Shown here: positions 1 through 8,555 of the stretch, one piece after another
Position numbering within the stretch: the first letter of the stretch is position 1
Layout of the letters: every line of letters begins with the position of its first letter
Assembly (NCBI RefSeq): GCF_037414475.1
Contig: NZ_CP147913.1
Span: forward strand, 8,063,501 to 8,127,500
From: Myxococcus stipitatus
GTDB taxonomy: Bacteria > Myxococcota > Myxococcia > Myxococcales > Myxococcaceae
Length of the DNA stretch: 64,000 bases
Direction of reading: 5' to 3'
Position numbers and translations under genes: made by a program
Notes under the pieces: generated by a model
The model's database searches: none
The model's input: only the letters and a program-made list of their open reading frames with translations
What the model was told of the DNA's origin: nothing

Positions 1-342
1 AAGGCGTCGCGCGAATACATCGCGTCGACGGTGGAGGCCGTGGAGGGCATCGAGGCCATCGTGACGTCGAGCGGGTTCGAGGCCTTGAAGCTCCTGCCTC
101 GCCATCGCTTCGACCTCATCATCACCGACATCAACATGCCCGACATCAACGGGCTGGAGCTCATCAACTTCGTCAAGAAGAACCCCAACTACCGCGACGT
201 GCCGCTCTTCATCATCACCACCGAAGGGCGCGAGCAGGACCGCGACCGGGGCATGGCGTTGGGCGCGGCGGAGTACCTGGTCAAGCCGTTCGAGCCCGGG
301 AGCCTGGAAAGGCTCCTGCGCCGGTACCTGAAACTGCCGTGA
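1..342 (+). CDS. CheY-like stand-alone receiver (5' partial)
   Basis: The reading frame is open from the left edge of the window, so the N terminus with its magnesium-binding acidic pair lies upstream. What remains is one receiver domain: the phosphoacceptor Asp sits in the TDINMPDING segment, the conserved Thr in FIITTEG, and the Lys in YLVKPF. The protein stops just after the last receiver helix, so it carries no output domain. Its stop codon overlaps the GTG of cheA by four bases, which implies translational coupling. By family knowledge such a protein relays or drains phosphate from CheA. It closely resembles the second CheY at the other end of the cluster (8162-8542). Confidence 0.9.
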   Translation, partial: KASREYIASTVEAVEGIEAIVTSSGFEALKLLPRHRFDLIITDINMPDINGLELINFVKKNPNYRDVPLFIITTEGREQDRDRGMALGAAEYLVKPFEPGSLERLLRRYLKLP

Positions 343-2825
343 GCCCCCCGAGCAAGGCCCTGGCCGAGTTCGTGGCCGAGGCGACGGAGATTCTGGAGTC
401 GCTCGGCAAGGACCTGCTCGTGCTGGACGAGCGGCGAGGCCAGGAAGCGGACCCGGAGCGGGTCAACGGCATCTTCCGCGCGGCGCACTCGCTCAAGGGG
501 TTGGCGGGGTTGTTTGGCCAGGAGCGCATCTCACGGCTGGCGCATGGGACGGAGGACCTGCTGGACCGGTTGCGGCTGGGCAAGCTGCTGCTGGACGACG
601 CGGTGCTCGACACGCTCATCGAAGCGCTGGATGCGTTCCAGGCGCTGCTGGCGGAGACGGCGAGGGGGGCGGAGACGGACGTCCTCACCCAGCGCGTCAA
701 TGGCATGGCGGAGCGGCTGGCCCGGCTGGGGGAGCCCCCCGCCGCCCAGGACGAGGACCCGCTGGAGCGGTTGGAGTTGGAAGCCCAGGTGCGCTCGGTC
801 TTCACCGAGTACGAAGAGCACCGGCTGCGTGAGAACGTGCGGCGCGGCGTGGCGTTGTGGCGCGTGCGCGCGGCGTTCGACTTGTCGGACTTCGACAAGG
901 GGCTGGCGGACCTCAACACGCGGCTCAAGCCGATGGGCGAGGTCATCAGCACGCTGCCCTCCGCGCGGCCGGGTGGCGCGCATGGCATCGCCTTCGACCT
1001 CATCTTCGGCACGCAGGTGACGTTGACGGAGCTGGAGTCTGGGCTGATGGGGACACCGGCGGAGCTCTCGCCGCTGACGGTCCGGCCTCCGGAGCCCACC
1101 GCGGTGGCCCGGTCCGCGGAGGCCTTGCAGCGCGCGATGGAGTCACCCGCCATCGTGCTGGGCGCGCCTCCCACGGTCGACGCCGTCGCCGCTCCTCCAG
1201 CCCCCGCTCCCTCGAAGCGCGGAGGGAAGAAGCGCGGCCCTCGTGCCCCCGTGGCGTCCACGCCCGGAGGACAGCCGCTGCTCCCGCTCGGGGATTCGGT
1301 CCCCCATGCTTCGGCGGTTCCTGGGGGCGCGAGCCCGAGCGTGGTGAAGACGCTCGAAGGCCTGTCGCTGCCAGCCCAGGGGCGGGCGGTCTCCGGGCGC
1401 TTCCCGGCGGCCGAGGTACTGCGGTCCCACGCGGCCTCTTCGGAAGAGGGTGGTGGAGCCACGGCGGGAGCCACCGGCGCGGGGCCGTCGCTGGTGACGT
1501 ATCTGCAGGGCCCTGGAGGAAGGGCCTCTGTCCGGAAGGTGATGTCCTCGGCGGAGGCTCCGGGCAAGCCGCCTCCCGTGGCGGCGCCGACCGTGCCCGT
1601 GGAGCCCTCGCTGCGCTCGCTGACGCAGACGGTGCGCGTGGACATCGGCAAGCTGGATGGCCTCATCAACATGGTGGGCGAGCTGCTGCTCATCAAGGCC
1701 AACCTCCAGCGGCTCGCGGAGTCCGCGCGGCAGGATGGCGTGGTGCCGCTGTCGAAGCTGTTCGGTCAGGAGCTGGCGCGCGAGACGCGAGGCCTGGAGC
1801 GCAAGCTGGAGGCGCTTCAGGAGGGGCTGTTGGAAGCGCGCATGGTCCCCGTCGGCCAGGTGTTCGACAAGCTGGCGCGGCTGGTGCGTCGCATCACCCG
1901 CGACGCGGGCAAGGAGATCGACTTCGTCATCGGTGGTGGCGAGGTGGAGCTGGACAAGCTCATCGTCGAGGAGCTGAGCGACCCGCTGATGCACCTCATC
2001 CGCAACGCCATCGACCATGGCGTGGAGTCTCCGGACTCGAGGCTCGCGGCGGGCAAGTCGCGGCGGGCGGTGGTGGCGTTGCGCGCCGAGCAGAAGGGCA
2101 ACCACGTCGTCATCGAGGTGAGCGACGACGGCGCGGGAATCGACGAGCTGCGGGTGCGCGAGGTGGCGCTCTCGAGGGGGCTCATCACCTTCGCCCAGGC
2201 GGAAGAGATGGGGCGCCGCGAGCTGCTCAACCTCATCTTCCTCCCGGGGTTCTCCACCGCGCGCAGTGTGTCGGAGCTGTCCGGCCGCGGCGTGGGGCTC
2301 GACGTGGTGAAGAACAACCTGGGCAACCTCTCCGGCATCATCGACGTGTGGAGCGAGCGCGGGAAGGGCACGGCCTTCCACCTGACGCTGCCGGTGACGC
2401 TCGCCATCATCCGCGCGCTGGTGGTGGGCGTGAGTGCTCGCACGTACGCGGTTCCACTCAACAGCGTGCTGGAGATTCTCTCGGTGCAGCCTCGGGAGAT
2501 TCGCACCGTGGAGCGGCGCGAGGTGCTCGATGTGCGAGGCCAGACGCTCCCCTTCGTGCGGCTGTCGCGCTTGTTTGGCCTGCCGGAGCGGCCGGTGAGC
2601 CGGTACTTCGTGGTGGTGGTGGGGCTGGCGCAGGAGCGCCTGGGCATCGCCGTGGATGAGCTGCACGGCCAGCAGGACATCGTCACCAAGCCCTTGGGGG
2701 GACGGCTGCAGTCCGTCCGAGGGATTTCCGGAGCCACGGACCTGGGCAACCGGACGCCCGTGCTGGTGCTGGACGTGGCGGCGTTGCTCGAGGACGGACT
2801 CGCATTGGAGCGCAGGCGGGCCTGA
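339..2825 (+). CDS. cheA: Chemotaxis sensor histidine kinase CheA
   Basis: This 828-residue CheA autophosphorylates and passes phosphate to receivers in a chemosensory array. The N-terminal Hpt domain has the phosphorylatable His50 in RAAHSLKG. A P2-like region follows at about 130-245, then a long Pro/Ala/Gly-rich linker to about residue 425. The P3 dimerisation segment begins near DIGKLDGLINMVGELL. The P4 ATPase shows the N box (LIRNAIDHG, about 554) and glycine boxes DDGAGID and GRGVGLD (about 648). A CheW-like P5 domain fills about 686-828. There is no fused C-terminal receiver, unlike FrzE-type kinases. The GTG start overlaps the preceding receiver by four bases. The linker is much longer than that of E. 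coli CheA. Confidence 0.95.
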   Translation: MSPPSKALAEFVAEATEILESLGKDLLVLDERRGQEADPERVNGIFRAAHSLKGLAGLFGQERISRLAHGTEDLLDRLRLGKLLLDDAVLDTLIEALDAFQALLAETARGAETDVLTQRVNGMAERLARLGEPPAAQDEDPLERLELEAQVRSVFTEYEEHRLRENVRRGVALWRVRAAFDLSDFDKGLADLNTRLKPMGEVISTLPSARPGGAHGIAFDLIFGTQVTLTELESGLMGTPAELSPLTVRPPEPTAVARSAEALQRAMESPAIVLGAPPTVDAVAAPPAPAPSKRGGKKRGPRAPVASTPGGQPLLPLGDSVPHASAVPGGASPSVVKTLEGLSLPAQGRAVSGRFPAAEVLRSHAASSEEGGGATAGATGAGPSLVTYLQGPGGRASVRKVMSSAEAPGKPPPVAAPTVPVEPSLRSLTQTVRVDIGKLDGLINMVGELLLIKANLQRLAESARQDGVVPLSKLFGQELARETRGLERKLEALQEGLLEARMVPVGQVFDKLARLVRRITRDAGKEIDFVIGGGEVELDKLIVEELSDPLMHLIRNAIDHGVESPDSRLAAGKSRRAVVALRAEQKGNHVVIEVSDDGAGIDELRVREVALSRGLITFAQAEEMGRRELLNLIFLPGFSTARSVSELSGRGVGLDVVKNNLGNLSGIIDVWSERGKGTAFHLTLPVTLAIIRALVVGVSARTYAVPLNSVLEILSVQPREIRTVERREVLDVRGQTLPFVRLSRLFGLPERPVSRYFVVVVGLAQERLGIAVDELHGQQDIVTKPLGGRLQSVRGISGATDLGNRTPVLVLDVAALLEDGLALERRRA

Positions 2826-2853
2826 CGCGCGAGGCGGCCGGCTGCTATCCTCG

Positions 2854-3426
2854 ATGGCCGTGTCCCGGTTCGCCGCACTGCTCGACGACTTCTTCTTCCG
2901 TCCGGACGAGGACGTCAGCGGGCTGCAGGATTTCGCCGCCGGCAGTGACGGCGTGGCGGCACGTGCCCCGGAGGAAGTCCCGGAGGAGTACCTGGCCTTT
3001 CGCCTGGAGGGTGAGTCCTACGCGGTGCCCATCCGCGCCGTGCGCGAAATCTCCAAGGTGCCTCCGCTGACGGAGATTCCACGGGCGGAGCCGCAGCTCC
3101 TCGGGGTGATGAACCTGAGGGGGGAGCTGTTGCCGGTGTACGACGTCAAGGTGCGTCTGGGATTGGCGGAACGGGCGCCCGTGGTCGCCGGGCCCGACGC
3201 GGCGGTGGCGCCGAGAGACACGCGCATCCTCGTGCTGCGCACGGAGACGGGGCCCGCGGGCGTCTGGGTGGACAGTGTCGCGGGGGTGGTGAAGTTCAAG
3301 CCGTCCATGTTGGAGCCGCCACCGCAAGGGTTGAGGCTGGGAGACCGGGACTGCGTCGTCGCCATTGGCCGGCGGGGACCTTCGCTGTTCATCTTGTTGG
3401 ACGCGGAACAGGCGCTGTCGTCATGA
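2854..3426 (+). CDS. cheW: CheW coupling protein (first copy)
   Basis: A 190-residue CheW-domain adaptor that would link chemoreceptors to CheA. An N-terminal tail of about 45 residues (RFAALLDDFFF then acidic residues) precedes the CheW fold. The fold starts at EEYLAFRLEGESYAVPI and contains the hallmark LGVMNLRGELLPVYDV. I chose ATG 2854; an in-frame GTG six bases later is possible, and neither has a strong Shine-Dalgarno. The gene is followed by a four-base overlap with a second CheW. Two non-identical adaptors in tandem suggest either two receptor classes or a core adaptor plus a regulatory one, but the sequence does not decide this. Confidence 0.9.
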   Translation: MAVSRFAALLDDFFFRPDEDVSGLQDFAAGSDGVAARAPEEVPEEYLAFRLEGESYAVPIRAVREISKVPPLTEIPRAEPQLLGVMNLRGELLPVYDVKVRLGLAERAPVVAGPDAAVAPRDTRILVLRTETGPAGVWVDSVAGVVKFKPSMLEPPPQGLRLGDRDCVVAIGRRGPSLFILLDAEQALSS

Positions 3427-3947
3427 GGGACTCGGTGAACCTGCTGCCGCGGCTTCCCTCGGCCGGGCCCGATGCGCCGGGCGAGAACGCGGACAGCGTC
3501 GTGCAGCTGTGCGCCTTCTTCGTGGGGGATGACGAGTACGTGCTCGACATCCAGCGCGTGGAGGAGGTGCTGCCGCTGCAACGCGTGACGCCCATTCCGC
3601 ATGCGCCCTCGTTCGTCGAGGGCGTGTTGCACTTGAGAGGCGCCATCCTTCCCGTGGTGGACCTGCGCCGGCGGCTTCAAGGCCATCCTTCGGTGGAGTC
3701 GCGCAAGGCGCGGCTCCTGGTCTGCAAGCTGGGGACGCGGCGTGTCGCCGTGCGTGTGGAGCGGGTGGCGGAGGTGATGCGGTTGCGGAAGGGTGACATC
3801 AAGCCCGCGCCCGCGTTGGTGGTCGCGGGGCGCTCGCCCTTCGTGGTGGGCGTGTGCGGACCTCCGGACCGACTGCGCCTGCTGCTGGACTTGAAGGCCT
3901 TGCTGCGCGCGGAGCTGGAGAAGGACTCCGCGCAACCACCCAGGTGA
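3423..3947 (+). CDS. cheW: CheW coupling protein (second copy)
   Basis: A 174-residue second CheW adaptor. After about 20 variable residues, the CheW fold begins at VQLCAFFVGDDEYVLDI and carries the motif FVEGVLHLRGAILPVVDLRRR, typical of the receptor- and kinase-binding beta-barrels. The ATG overlaps the stop of the first CheW (ATGA), so the two are probably co-translated. The sequence has diverged clearly from its neighbour, so this is not a recent duplication. Its stop lies 17 bases before a small unknown ORF with its own ribosome-binding site. Confidence 0.9.
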   Translation: MRDSVNLLPRLPSAGPDAPGENADSVVQLCAFFVGDDEYVLDIQRVEEVLPLQRVTPIPHAPSFVEGVLHLRGAILPVVDLRRRLQGHPSVESRKARLLVCKLGTRRVAVRVERVAEVMRLRKGDIKPAPALVVAGRSPFVVGVCGPPDRLRLLLDLKALLRAELEKDSAQPPR

Positions 3948-3964
3948 GCGCGAAGGGGACATTC

Positions 3965-4207
3965 ATGGAGCGCAGTGACGTGGACCACCCCCGCCGCATC
4001 CAGCATCTCTGCTTCGGCTTCATCCGCACCGTACCGAACGGGAGAGGCCTCGCGCGGAGGCTGCGCCGGATGGCGCCGGACACGTCGCTCACGTGGTCGC
4101 CCGAGGTGATGCGCACGGAGTGGGGCCGAACGCCGCTGGGGATGTGTCCGGGCCTCCACGTGAGTGGATTCAACGAGCGGAAAGGCTCGGACCGGGGCCT
4201 CACATGA
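3965..4207 (+). CDS. Small hypothetical protein in the Che cluster
   Basis: An 80-codon ORF that fills the space between the second CheW and the HEAT-repeat gene. Three things support it as coding. A good Shine-Dalgarno (AAGGGGA, about 3953-3959) stands six bases before ATG 3965. Its stop overlaps the HEAT gene ATG by ATGA, like most junctions in this cluster. About seven eighths of its codons end in G or C. The product is basic, with many Arg residues, two Cys (in HLCFGF and GMCPG) and no obvious membrane segment. I do not recognise the family and assign no function. It could instead be a leader whose translation couples the next gene. Confidence 0.55.
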   Translation: MERSDVDHPRRIQHLCFGFIRTVPNGRGLARRLRRMAPDTSLTWSPEVMRTEWGRTPLGMCPGLHVSGFNERKGSDRGLT

Positions 4208-6180
4208 GTCGACAGCAAGGCTCACCGGCGGAGGAGGCTCGGTACCGCGCGCTTCAGGACCTGGACCCGCGTGGGGAGAATCTCCTGGAGGTGCTCATCG
4301 CGGGCCTCCACGACGAGAGCTGGCGCGTGAGGCACGCGGCGGCGGATGGACTCCAGCGGCTGTCGACACCCACTCCCGGAGAGGTGGCGGCGCGGCTGGT
4401 GCGTGTGTTGGGGGAGCGAGGGGAGACGGGCGCGCGCAACGCGGCGGCGGAGGCCTTGTCGGGGTTGGGGCTCGAGGCCCTGGGGCCGTTGGTGACGCTC
4501 CTGGGCCACGTGGACCCCGACCAGCGCAAGTTCGCGGCGGACATCCTGGGACAGCTCGGGCGGCGTGAAGCCGAGGCTTCGCTGGTGCAGGCCCTGAGCG
4601 ACGTGGACCTCAACGTCCGCGTGTCCGTGGCGGAGTCCTTGGGGCGCGTGGGCGGCGAGCACGCGGCGCGGGTGCTGGAGCGGTTGTTGGGAGATTCGGA
4701 GCCGCTGATGCGGCTGTCCGCCTTGGAGGGGCTGGCGAGCCTCAAGCAGCCCCCTGCGTTGTCGCTGGTCGAGCCCCTGCTGAACGATGCACGGCTGAGG
4801 CGAAGCGTGTTCCGGGTGCTGGGCCTGATTCCGCGGGCCGCGGCCACGGAGCACCTGTGTGTGGGGCTGTCTTCGGAGGCCCGCTCGGTGCGTGAGGCCG
4901 CGCTCGCCGCGTTGGGAACCCAAGCGGCGCTGATGACGTCCGAGCTGCGAGGTGAACAGGACGCTGTCATCCGCGAGGCGTTGCTGCGCTTGCCCGACGC
5001 GCGAGCGCGGCTGGCGCGGGCGCTGGAGGCAGAGGACGTCGCGGTGCGTGCGGGAGCGCTGGTCGCGGTCGCCGCGTCGGGCGATGCGTCCTTGGCGGTG
5101 CCGGTGGCGGAGGTGGCGCGCGAGGACCGGCTCTTGCGAGACGTGTTGTCCACGCTGGGGCGGCTGGGGCCGGAGGGTGGGCGTGTGTTGTTGGCGGCGA
5201 TGGCGGAGCTGTCCGCGCCCGCGAGGGCGGCGGCGGTCGAGTCGCTGGTGGACCTGGTGGACCCGAGCTCCGTCACCCCGCTGTGTGCGTTGCTCGAGTG
5301 GGCGGAGGATGACCTGCGCGGGGTGGTGGTGCGGGCGCTGGGGCGTACGCGCTCGGCGGAGGCCGCGAGCCCGCTGGTCGACTTGTTGCGGGACTCCGTG
5401 ACGGCGGGCGCCGCGACGCGGGCGCTGGGTGTGCTCGCCGGAAGTTGCAGGTCGGCGGTGGTGGCGGCGCTTCAGGACGCGGTGGAGCGTCGGGCCACGC
5501 CCGCGTCGGTGGCGGTGCTGGCGCGAGTGGGCGGCAGGCCCGCGTTGCCATTGCTGCGGCGCCTGGCCCGGGACGAGGACCCTCGGTGGCGAGCGGCGGC
5601 GGTGGACGTCGCGGGCGAGGTGGATGGAGGCGTGGGGCGGGAGCTGGCGCGCGCGGCGCTCGCGGACGAAGCGGTGCCCGTGCGGGCGGCGGGTGTGCGT
5701 GCCATGGGCCGGCTGGGTGGCTCGGACGCGGGGGCACTGCTGCGCCCCGCGCTCCAGGACGAGGATGTCTTCGTGCGGAGGGTGGCGGTGGAGGCGGTGG
5801 GCGAGAGTGGCGCGAGTGACAGGGCCGCGGACCTGGAGGCGTTGGTGCGTCACCCGGATGGGGCGCTGGCGCGAGCGTCGGTGCGGGCGTTGTCGCGATT
5901 GGGGCTGATGGGGATGCGCGTGTTGCGGGAGGCCTCGGAGCATCCCGACCCGGAGGTGGTGAAGGCGGTGTTGTCTGCGGTGTCGGGGGAGGGGCTGGCG
6001 CTGGCGGTGTCGCTGTTGGAGCATCCTCACTGGGACGTGCGTGCGGCGGCGGCACGGGTGCTGGGGGAGTCCGGCGGACCGGAGTGTCTGGAGCCGGTCC
6101 GGCGAGCGCTGGAGGCGGAGACGGACGTGCTGCCCCGGCAGGCGTTGGCGGACGCGGTGGCGCGCGTGTCTCGGCGCTGA
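4204..6180 (+). CDS. HEAT-repeat scaffold protein of the Che cluster
   Basis: A 658-residue protein made almost entirely of HEAT / PBS-lyase-type helical repeats of about 30 residues (patterns such as DVDLNVRVSVAESLGRVG and DEDVFVRRVAVEAVGESG). No catalytic domain, signal peptide or membrane segment is visible. Such solenoids bind partner proteins. From memory, a HEAT-repeat partner (Cpc7) acts in the Che7 system of Myxococcus xanthus with a CheY, and this gene may play a similar part. That is analogy, not proof of orthology. I chose ATG 4204 because it overlaps the previous stop as ATGA; an upstream in-frame start at 4093 would run deep into the small ORF. Confidence 0.85.
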   Translation: MSRQQGSPAEEARYRALQDLDPRGENLLEVLIAGLHDESWRVRHAAADGLQRLSTPTPGEVAARLVRVLGERGETGARNAAAEALSGLGLEALGPLVTLLGHVDPDQRKFAADILGQLGRREAEASLVQALSDVDLNVRVSVAESLGRVGGEHAARVLERLLGDSEPLMRLSALEGLASLKQPPALSLVEPLLNDARLRRSVFRVLGLIPRAAATEHLCVGLSSEARSVREAALAALGTQAALMTSELRGEQDAVIREALLRLPDARARLARALEAEDVAVRAGALVAVAASGDASLAVPVAEVAREDRLLRDVLSTLGRLGPEGGRVLLAAMAELSAPARAAAVESLVDLVDPSSVTPLCALLEWAEDDLRGVVVRALGRTRSAEAASPLVDLLRDSVTAGAATRALGVLAGSCRSAVVAALQDAVERRATPASVAVLARVGGRPALPLLRRLARDEDPRWRAAAVDVAGEVDGGVGRELARAALADEAVPVRAAGVRAMGRLGGSDAGALLRPALQDEDVFVRRVAVEAVGESGASDRAADLEALVRHPDGALARASVRALSRLGLMGMRVLREASEHPDPEVVKAVLSAVSGEGLALAVSLLEHPHWDVRAAAARVLGESGGPECLEPVRRALEAETDVLPRQALADAVARVSRR

Positions 6181-6193
6181 GTGGGGGACTCGG

Positions 6194-7081
6194 GTGGCTC
6201 GCTTCGACGACAGCCGGCCGGAGATGACCGCGGAGGAGTTCCGGCTCCTCAGGGACCATGTGTACTCGCACTGCGGCATCCTGGTGCACGAGGACATGAA
6301 GTTCGTGATGGAGCGGCGGCTGTGGCCCCGGCTGGAGGCCCTCGGCGCGTTGGACTTCAGCGCGTACCACCGCTACCTGCGCTACGACGCGAACCGGCAC
6401 GTGGAGCTGGAAGCCGCCGTCGAATCGCTCACGACACACGAGACGTATTTCTTCCGCGAGCCCTCGCAGCTCAAGGCGTTCCGCGAGGAGCTGTTCCCCC
6501 TCCTCGAGAAGCGCAACGCGCGCACGCGCCGGTTGCGGCTGTGGTCGGCGGGGTGTTCCTCCGGAGAAGAGGCGTACACGCTGGCGATGCTCCTCAAGGA
6601 CGAGCGCCGCTTCGACGACTGGGATGTGGAGGTCTACGGCACCGACATCTCCCGGCGTGTGCTGACGATGGCCCGGCGAGCGGAGTACGGGCCGTCCGCG
6701 CTGCGCGCCACGTCGGCGGACCTGCTGGAGCGCTTCTTCGTGCCGGTGCCGGCGGCGCCCACCAAGGTCCGGGTGCGCGATGACGTCCGCGCGATGGTGT
6801 CCTTCGGTCATCACAACCTGCTGGACGAGACGGGCAGTCAGCTCGTGGCGAAGATGGACGCGGTGTTCTGCCGCAACGTGATGATCTACTTCGACCAGTC
6901 CGCGCGCAGGAAGGTGCTGCGCATCCTGAGAGACCGGTTGGTGCCAGGGGGCTATCTGCTGCTGGGCCACTCGGAGAACCTGCTGAACCTGGGCGCTGAC
7001 TTCGAGCTGGTCCACCTGCGCGGAGACCTGGTGTATCGCCGCCCGGAGCTGCCGGGGCTGACCGGGGGCGAGCCGCGATGA
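6194..7081 (+). CDS. cheR: Chemoreceptor methyltransferase CheR
   Basis: A 295-residue SAM-dependent methyltransferase that would methylate glutamates on chemoreceptors. An N-terminal helical domain (about 10-80) is followed by the Rossmann-like domain with the SAM-binding motif WSAGCSSGEEAYTLAM. GTDIS and the family signature FCRNVMIYFD follow, then GYLLLGHSE near the end. GTG 6194 is preferred because GGGGGA stands about six bases upstream; ATG 6224 is a possible shorter start. The stop overlaps the cheB ATG as ATGA. There are no C-terminal TPR repeats. A CheR implies a methyl-accepting receptor nearby, but none is in this window. Confidence 0.93.
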   Translation: MARFDDSRPEMTAEEFRLLRDHVYSHCGILVHEDMKFVMERRLWPRLEALGALDFSAYHRYLRYDANRHVELEAAVESLTTHETYFFREPSQLKAFREELFPLLEKRNARTRRLRLWSAGCSSGEEAYTLAMLLKDERRFDDWDVEVYGTDISRRVLTMARRAEYGPSALRATSADLLERFFVPVPAAPTKVRVRDDVRAMVSFGHHNLLDETGSQLVAKMDAVFCRNVMIYFDQSARRKVLRILRDRLVPGGYLLLGHSENLLNLGADFELVHLRGDLVYRRPELPGLTGGEPR

Positions 7082-8115
7082 GCGAGCGGACTCCTGTCTC
7101 GGTGCTGGTCGTCGACGACTCCGCGCACAACCGGTACACGCTGACCCGGTTGCTGGAGTCGACGCCGGACGTCCGTGTCCTCGACCGCGCGGCGGATGGC
7201 GAGGAGGGCTTGAAGAAGGTCCTCGAGTTGAAGCCGGACGTGGTGACGTTGGACCTGGAGATGCCCAAGCTGGGGGGCTTCACGTTCCTCCGGCTCTTGA
7301 TGCGCACATTGCCCACGCCGGTCATCGTCATCTCCAGCTATGCGCACCGCTCGGATGTCTTCAAGGCGTTGGAGCTGGGCGCCTTCGACTTCATCGCCAA
7401 GCCCACGCGAGGCACGCAGGAAGAGCTCGAGAAGATGCGCGTGGAGCTGTTGGAGAAGGTGCACGCGGCGCTGCACGTGCGGCCGGGGCAGCGCCACGTG
7501 TCGCCGGGAGCGCGGGCCCTCGCGGTGGCGGGCGAGCTGCCGTTGGTGGTGGCGGTGGGGGCCTCGACGGGAGGACCTCCCGCGGTGCAGCGTGTCCTGG
7601 AGGGGCTGGCCTCGGAGCCCACGCCTTGTGTGCTGGTGAGTCAGCACATGCCCGCGCAGTTCACCCGGGCCTTCGCCGAGCGGTTGGACCGCATCGGTCC
7701 GTTCACGGTGACGGAGGCGAGTGAGGGGGACGTGGTGCAGCCGGGGCATGTGTACATCGCTCCGGGAGGAAGGCACCTCGTGGTGGTGGAGCGAGGGACG
7801 CGCCTGGAGTTGCAGACGCCTCCACCCACGCCGCTGGACAAGTACGCGCCGAGCGTTGACCGGCTCTTCACCAGCGTGGCGCAGGTGTTGGGCAACCGGG
7901 CGATGGGGGTGGTGCTGACAGGGATGGGCGCGGACGGGGCGCAGGGCGCGCGGGAGATTCAACGAATGGGCGGCGAGGTCTGGGCCGAGTCCGAGGAGAC
8001 GGCGGTGGTCTTCGGCATGCCGGGCGAGGCCGTCGCCGCGGGAGCGGTGAAGCGGGTGCTGCGGTTGGGGGAGATAGGACCCGCCCTGGCGGTCTGGGCG
8101 CGGAAGCGGCGGTGA
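7078..8115 (+). CDS. cheB: Chemoreceptor methylesterase/deamidase CheB
   Basis: A 345-residue response regulator with a methylesterase output domain. The N-terminal receiver has the acidic pair in LVVDDS and phosphoacceptor Asp59 in TLDLEMP. The Asp usual in the following MPxMDG is Gly here (KLGG). A linker leads to the esterase with catalytic triad Ser163 (VGASTGGP), His190 (VSQHMPAQFT) and Asp286 (TGMGADGAQG), all present. Phosphorylation by CheA should activate it to reverse CheR methylation. It is coupled to cheR by a four-base overlap. It lies 46 bases before the final CheY gene. Confidence 0.95.
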   Translation: MSERTPVSVLVVDDSAHNRYTLTRLLESTPDVRVLDRAADGEEGLKKVLELKPDVVTLDLEMPKLGGFTFLRLLMRTLPTPVIVISSYAHRSDVFKALELGAFDFIAKPTRGTQEELEKMRVELLEKVHAALHVRPGQRHVSPGARALAVAGELPLVVAVGASTGGPPAVQRVLEGLASEPTPCVLVSQHMPAQFTRAFAERLDRIGPFTVTEASEGDVVQPGHVYIAPGGRHLVVVERGTRLELQTPPPTPLDKYAPSVDRLFTSVAQVLGNRAMGVVLTGMGADGAQGAREIQRMGGEVWAESEETAVVFGMPGEAVAAGAVKRVLRLGEIGPALAVWARKRR

Positions 8116-8161
8116 GAACACCGGGCGGTGGCCGAGCCCTGGGTGTTAGTGTGCGCGGGCC

Positions 8162-8542
8162 ATGACGCAGCAGATTCGAGCCCTGGTGGTGGACGACTCG
8201 CAGGCCATGCGGCGCAGCATCATGTACGCGTTGCAGCGCATCAGCGGGATGGTCTGCACGGAGGCACAAGACGGTGCCGAGGGGCTGAAGAAGTTGACCC
8301 AGGGCCGCTTCGACCTGGTGCTCACGGACATCAACATGCCGTTGATGGATGGGCTGAAGCTCATCCACCACATCCGGCAGGCGACGGACCATCGGGGCGT
8401 GCCCATCGTCGTCATCACCACGGAAGGGGCCGCGGCGGACCGCGAGCGTGCGATGAACCTGGGCGCCAGCGCGTACCTGGTGAAGCCCGTGCAGGCCAAG
8501 GTGGTGATGGACACCGTGCGCGACCTGCTGAAGCTGGACTGA
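8162..8542 (+). CDS. cheY: CheY-type response regulator
   Basis: A complete 126-residue single-domain receiver. The acidic pair is Asp11-Asp12 (LVVDDSQ), the phosphoacceptor Asp56 (LTDINMP), the switch Thr lies in VITTEG, and the conserved Lys is Lys108 (YLVKPV). It is the probable diffusible output or a phosphate sink of the Che cluster. The motif VITTEGAAADRERAMNLGA closely parallels the partial receiver at the start of the window, which suggests that the two arose by duplication. It closes the Che operon; the ABC ATPase gene starts 13 bases later and may be co-transcribed. Confidence 0.92.
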   Translation: MTQQIRALVVDDSQAMRRSIMYALQRISGMVCTEAQDGAEGLKKLTQGRFDLVLTDINMPLMDGLKLIHHIRQATDHRGVPIVVITTEGAAADRERAMNLGASAYLVKPVQAKVVMDTVRDLLKLD

Positions 8543-8555
8543 GGCCGGTGCGCGA

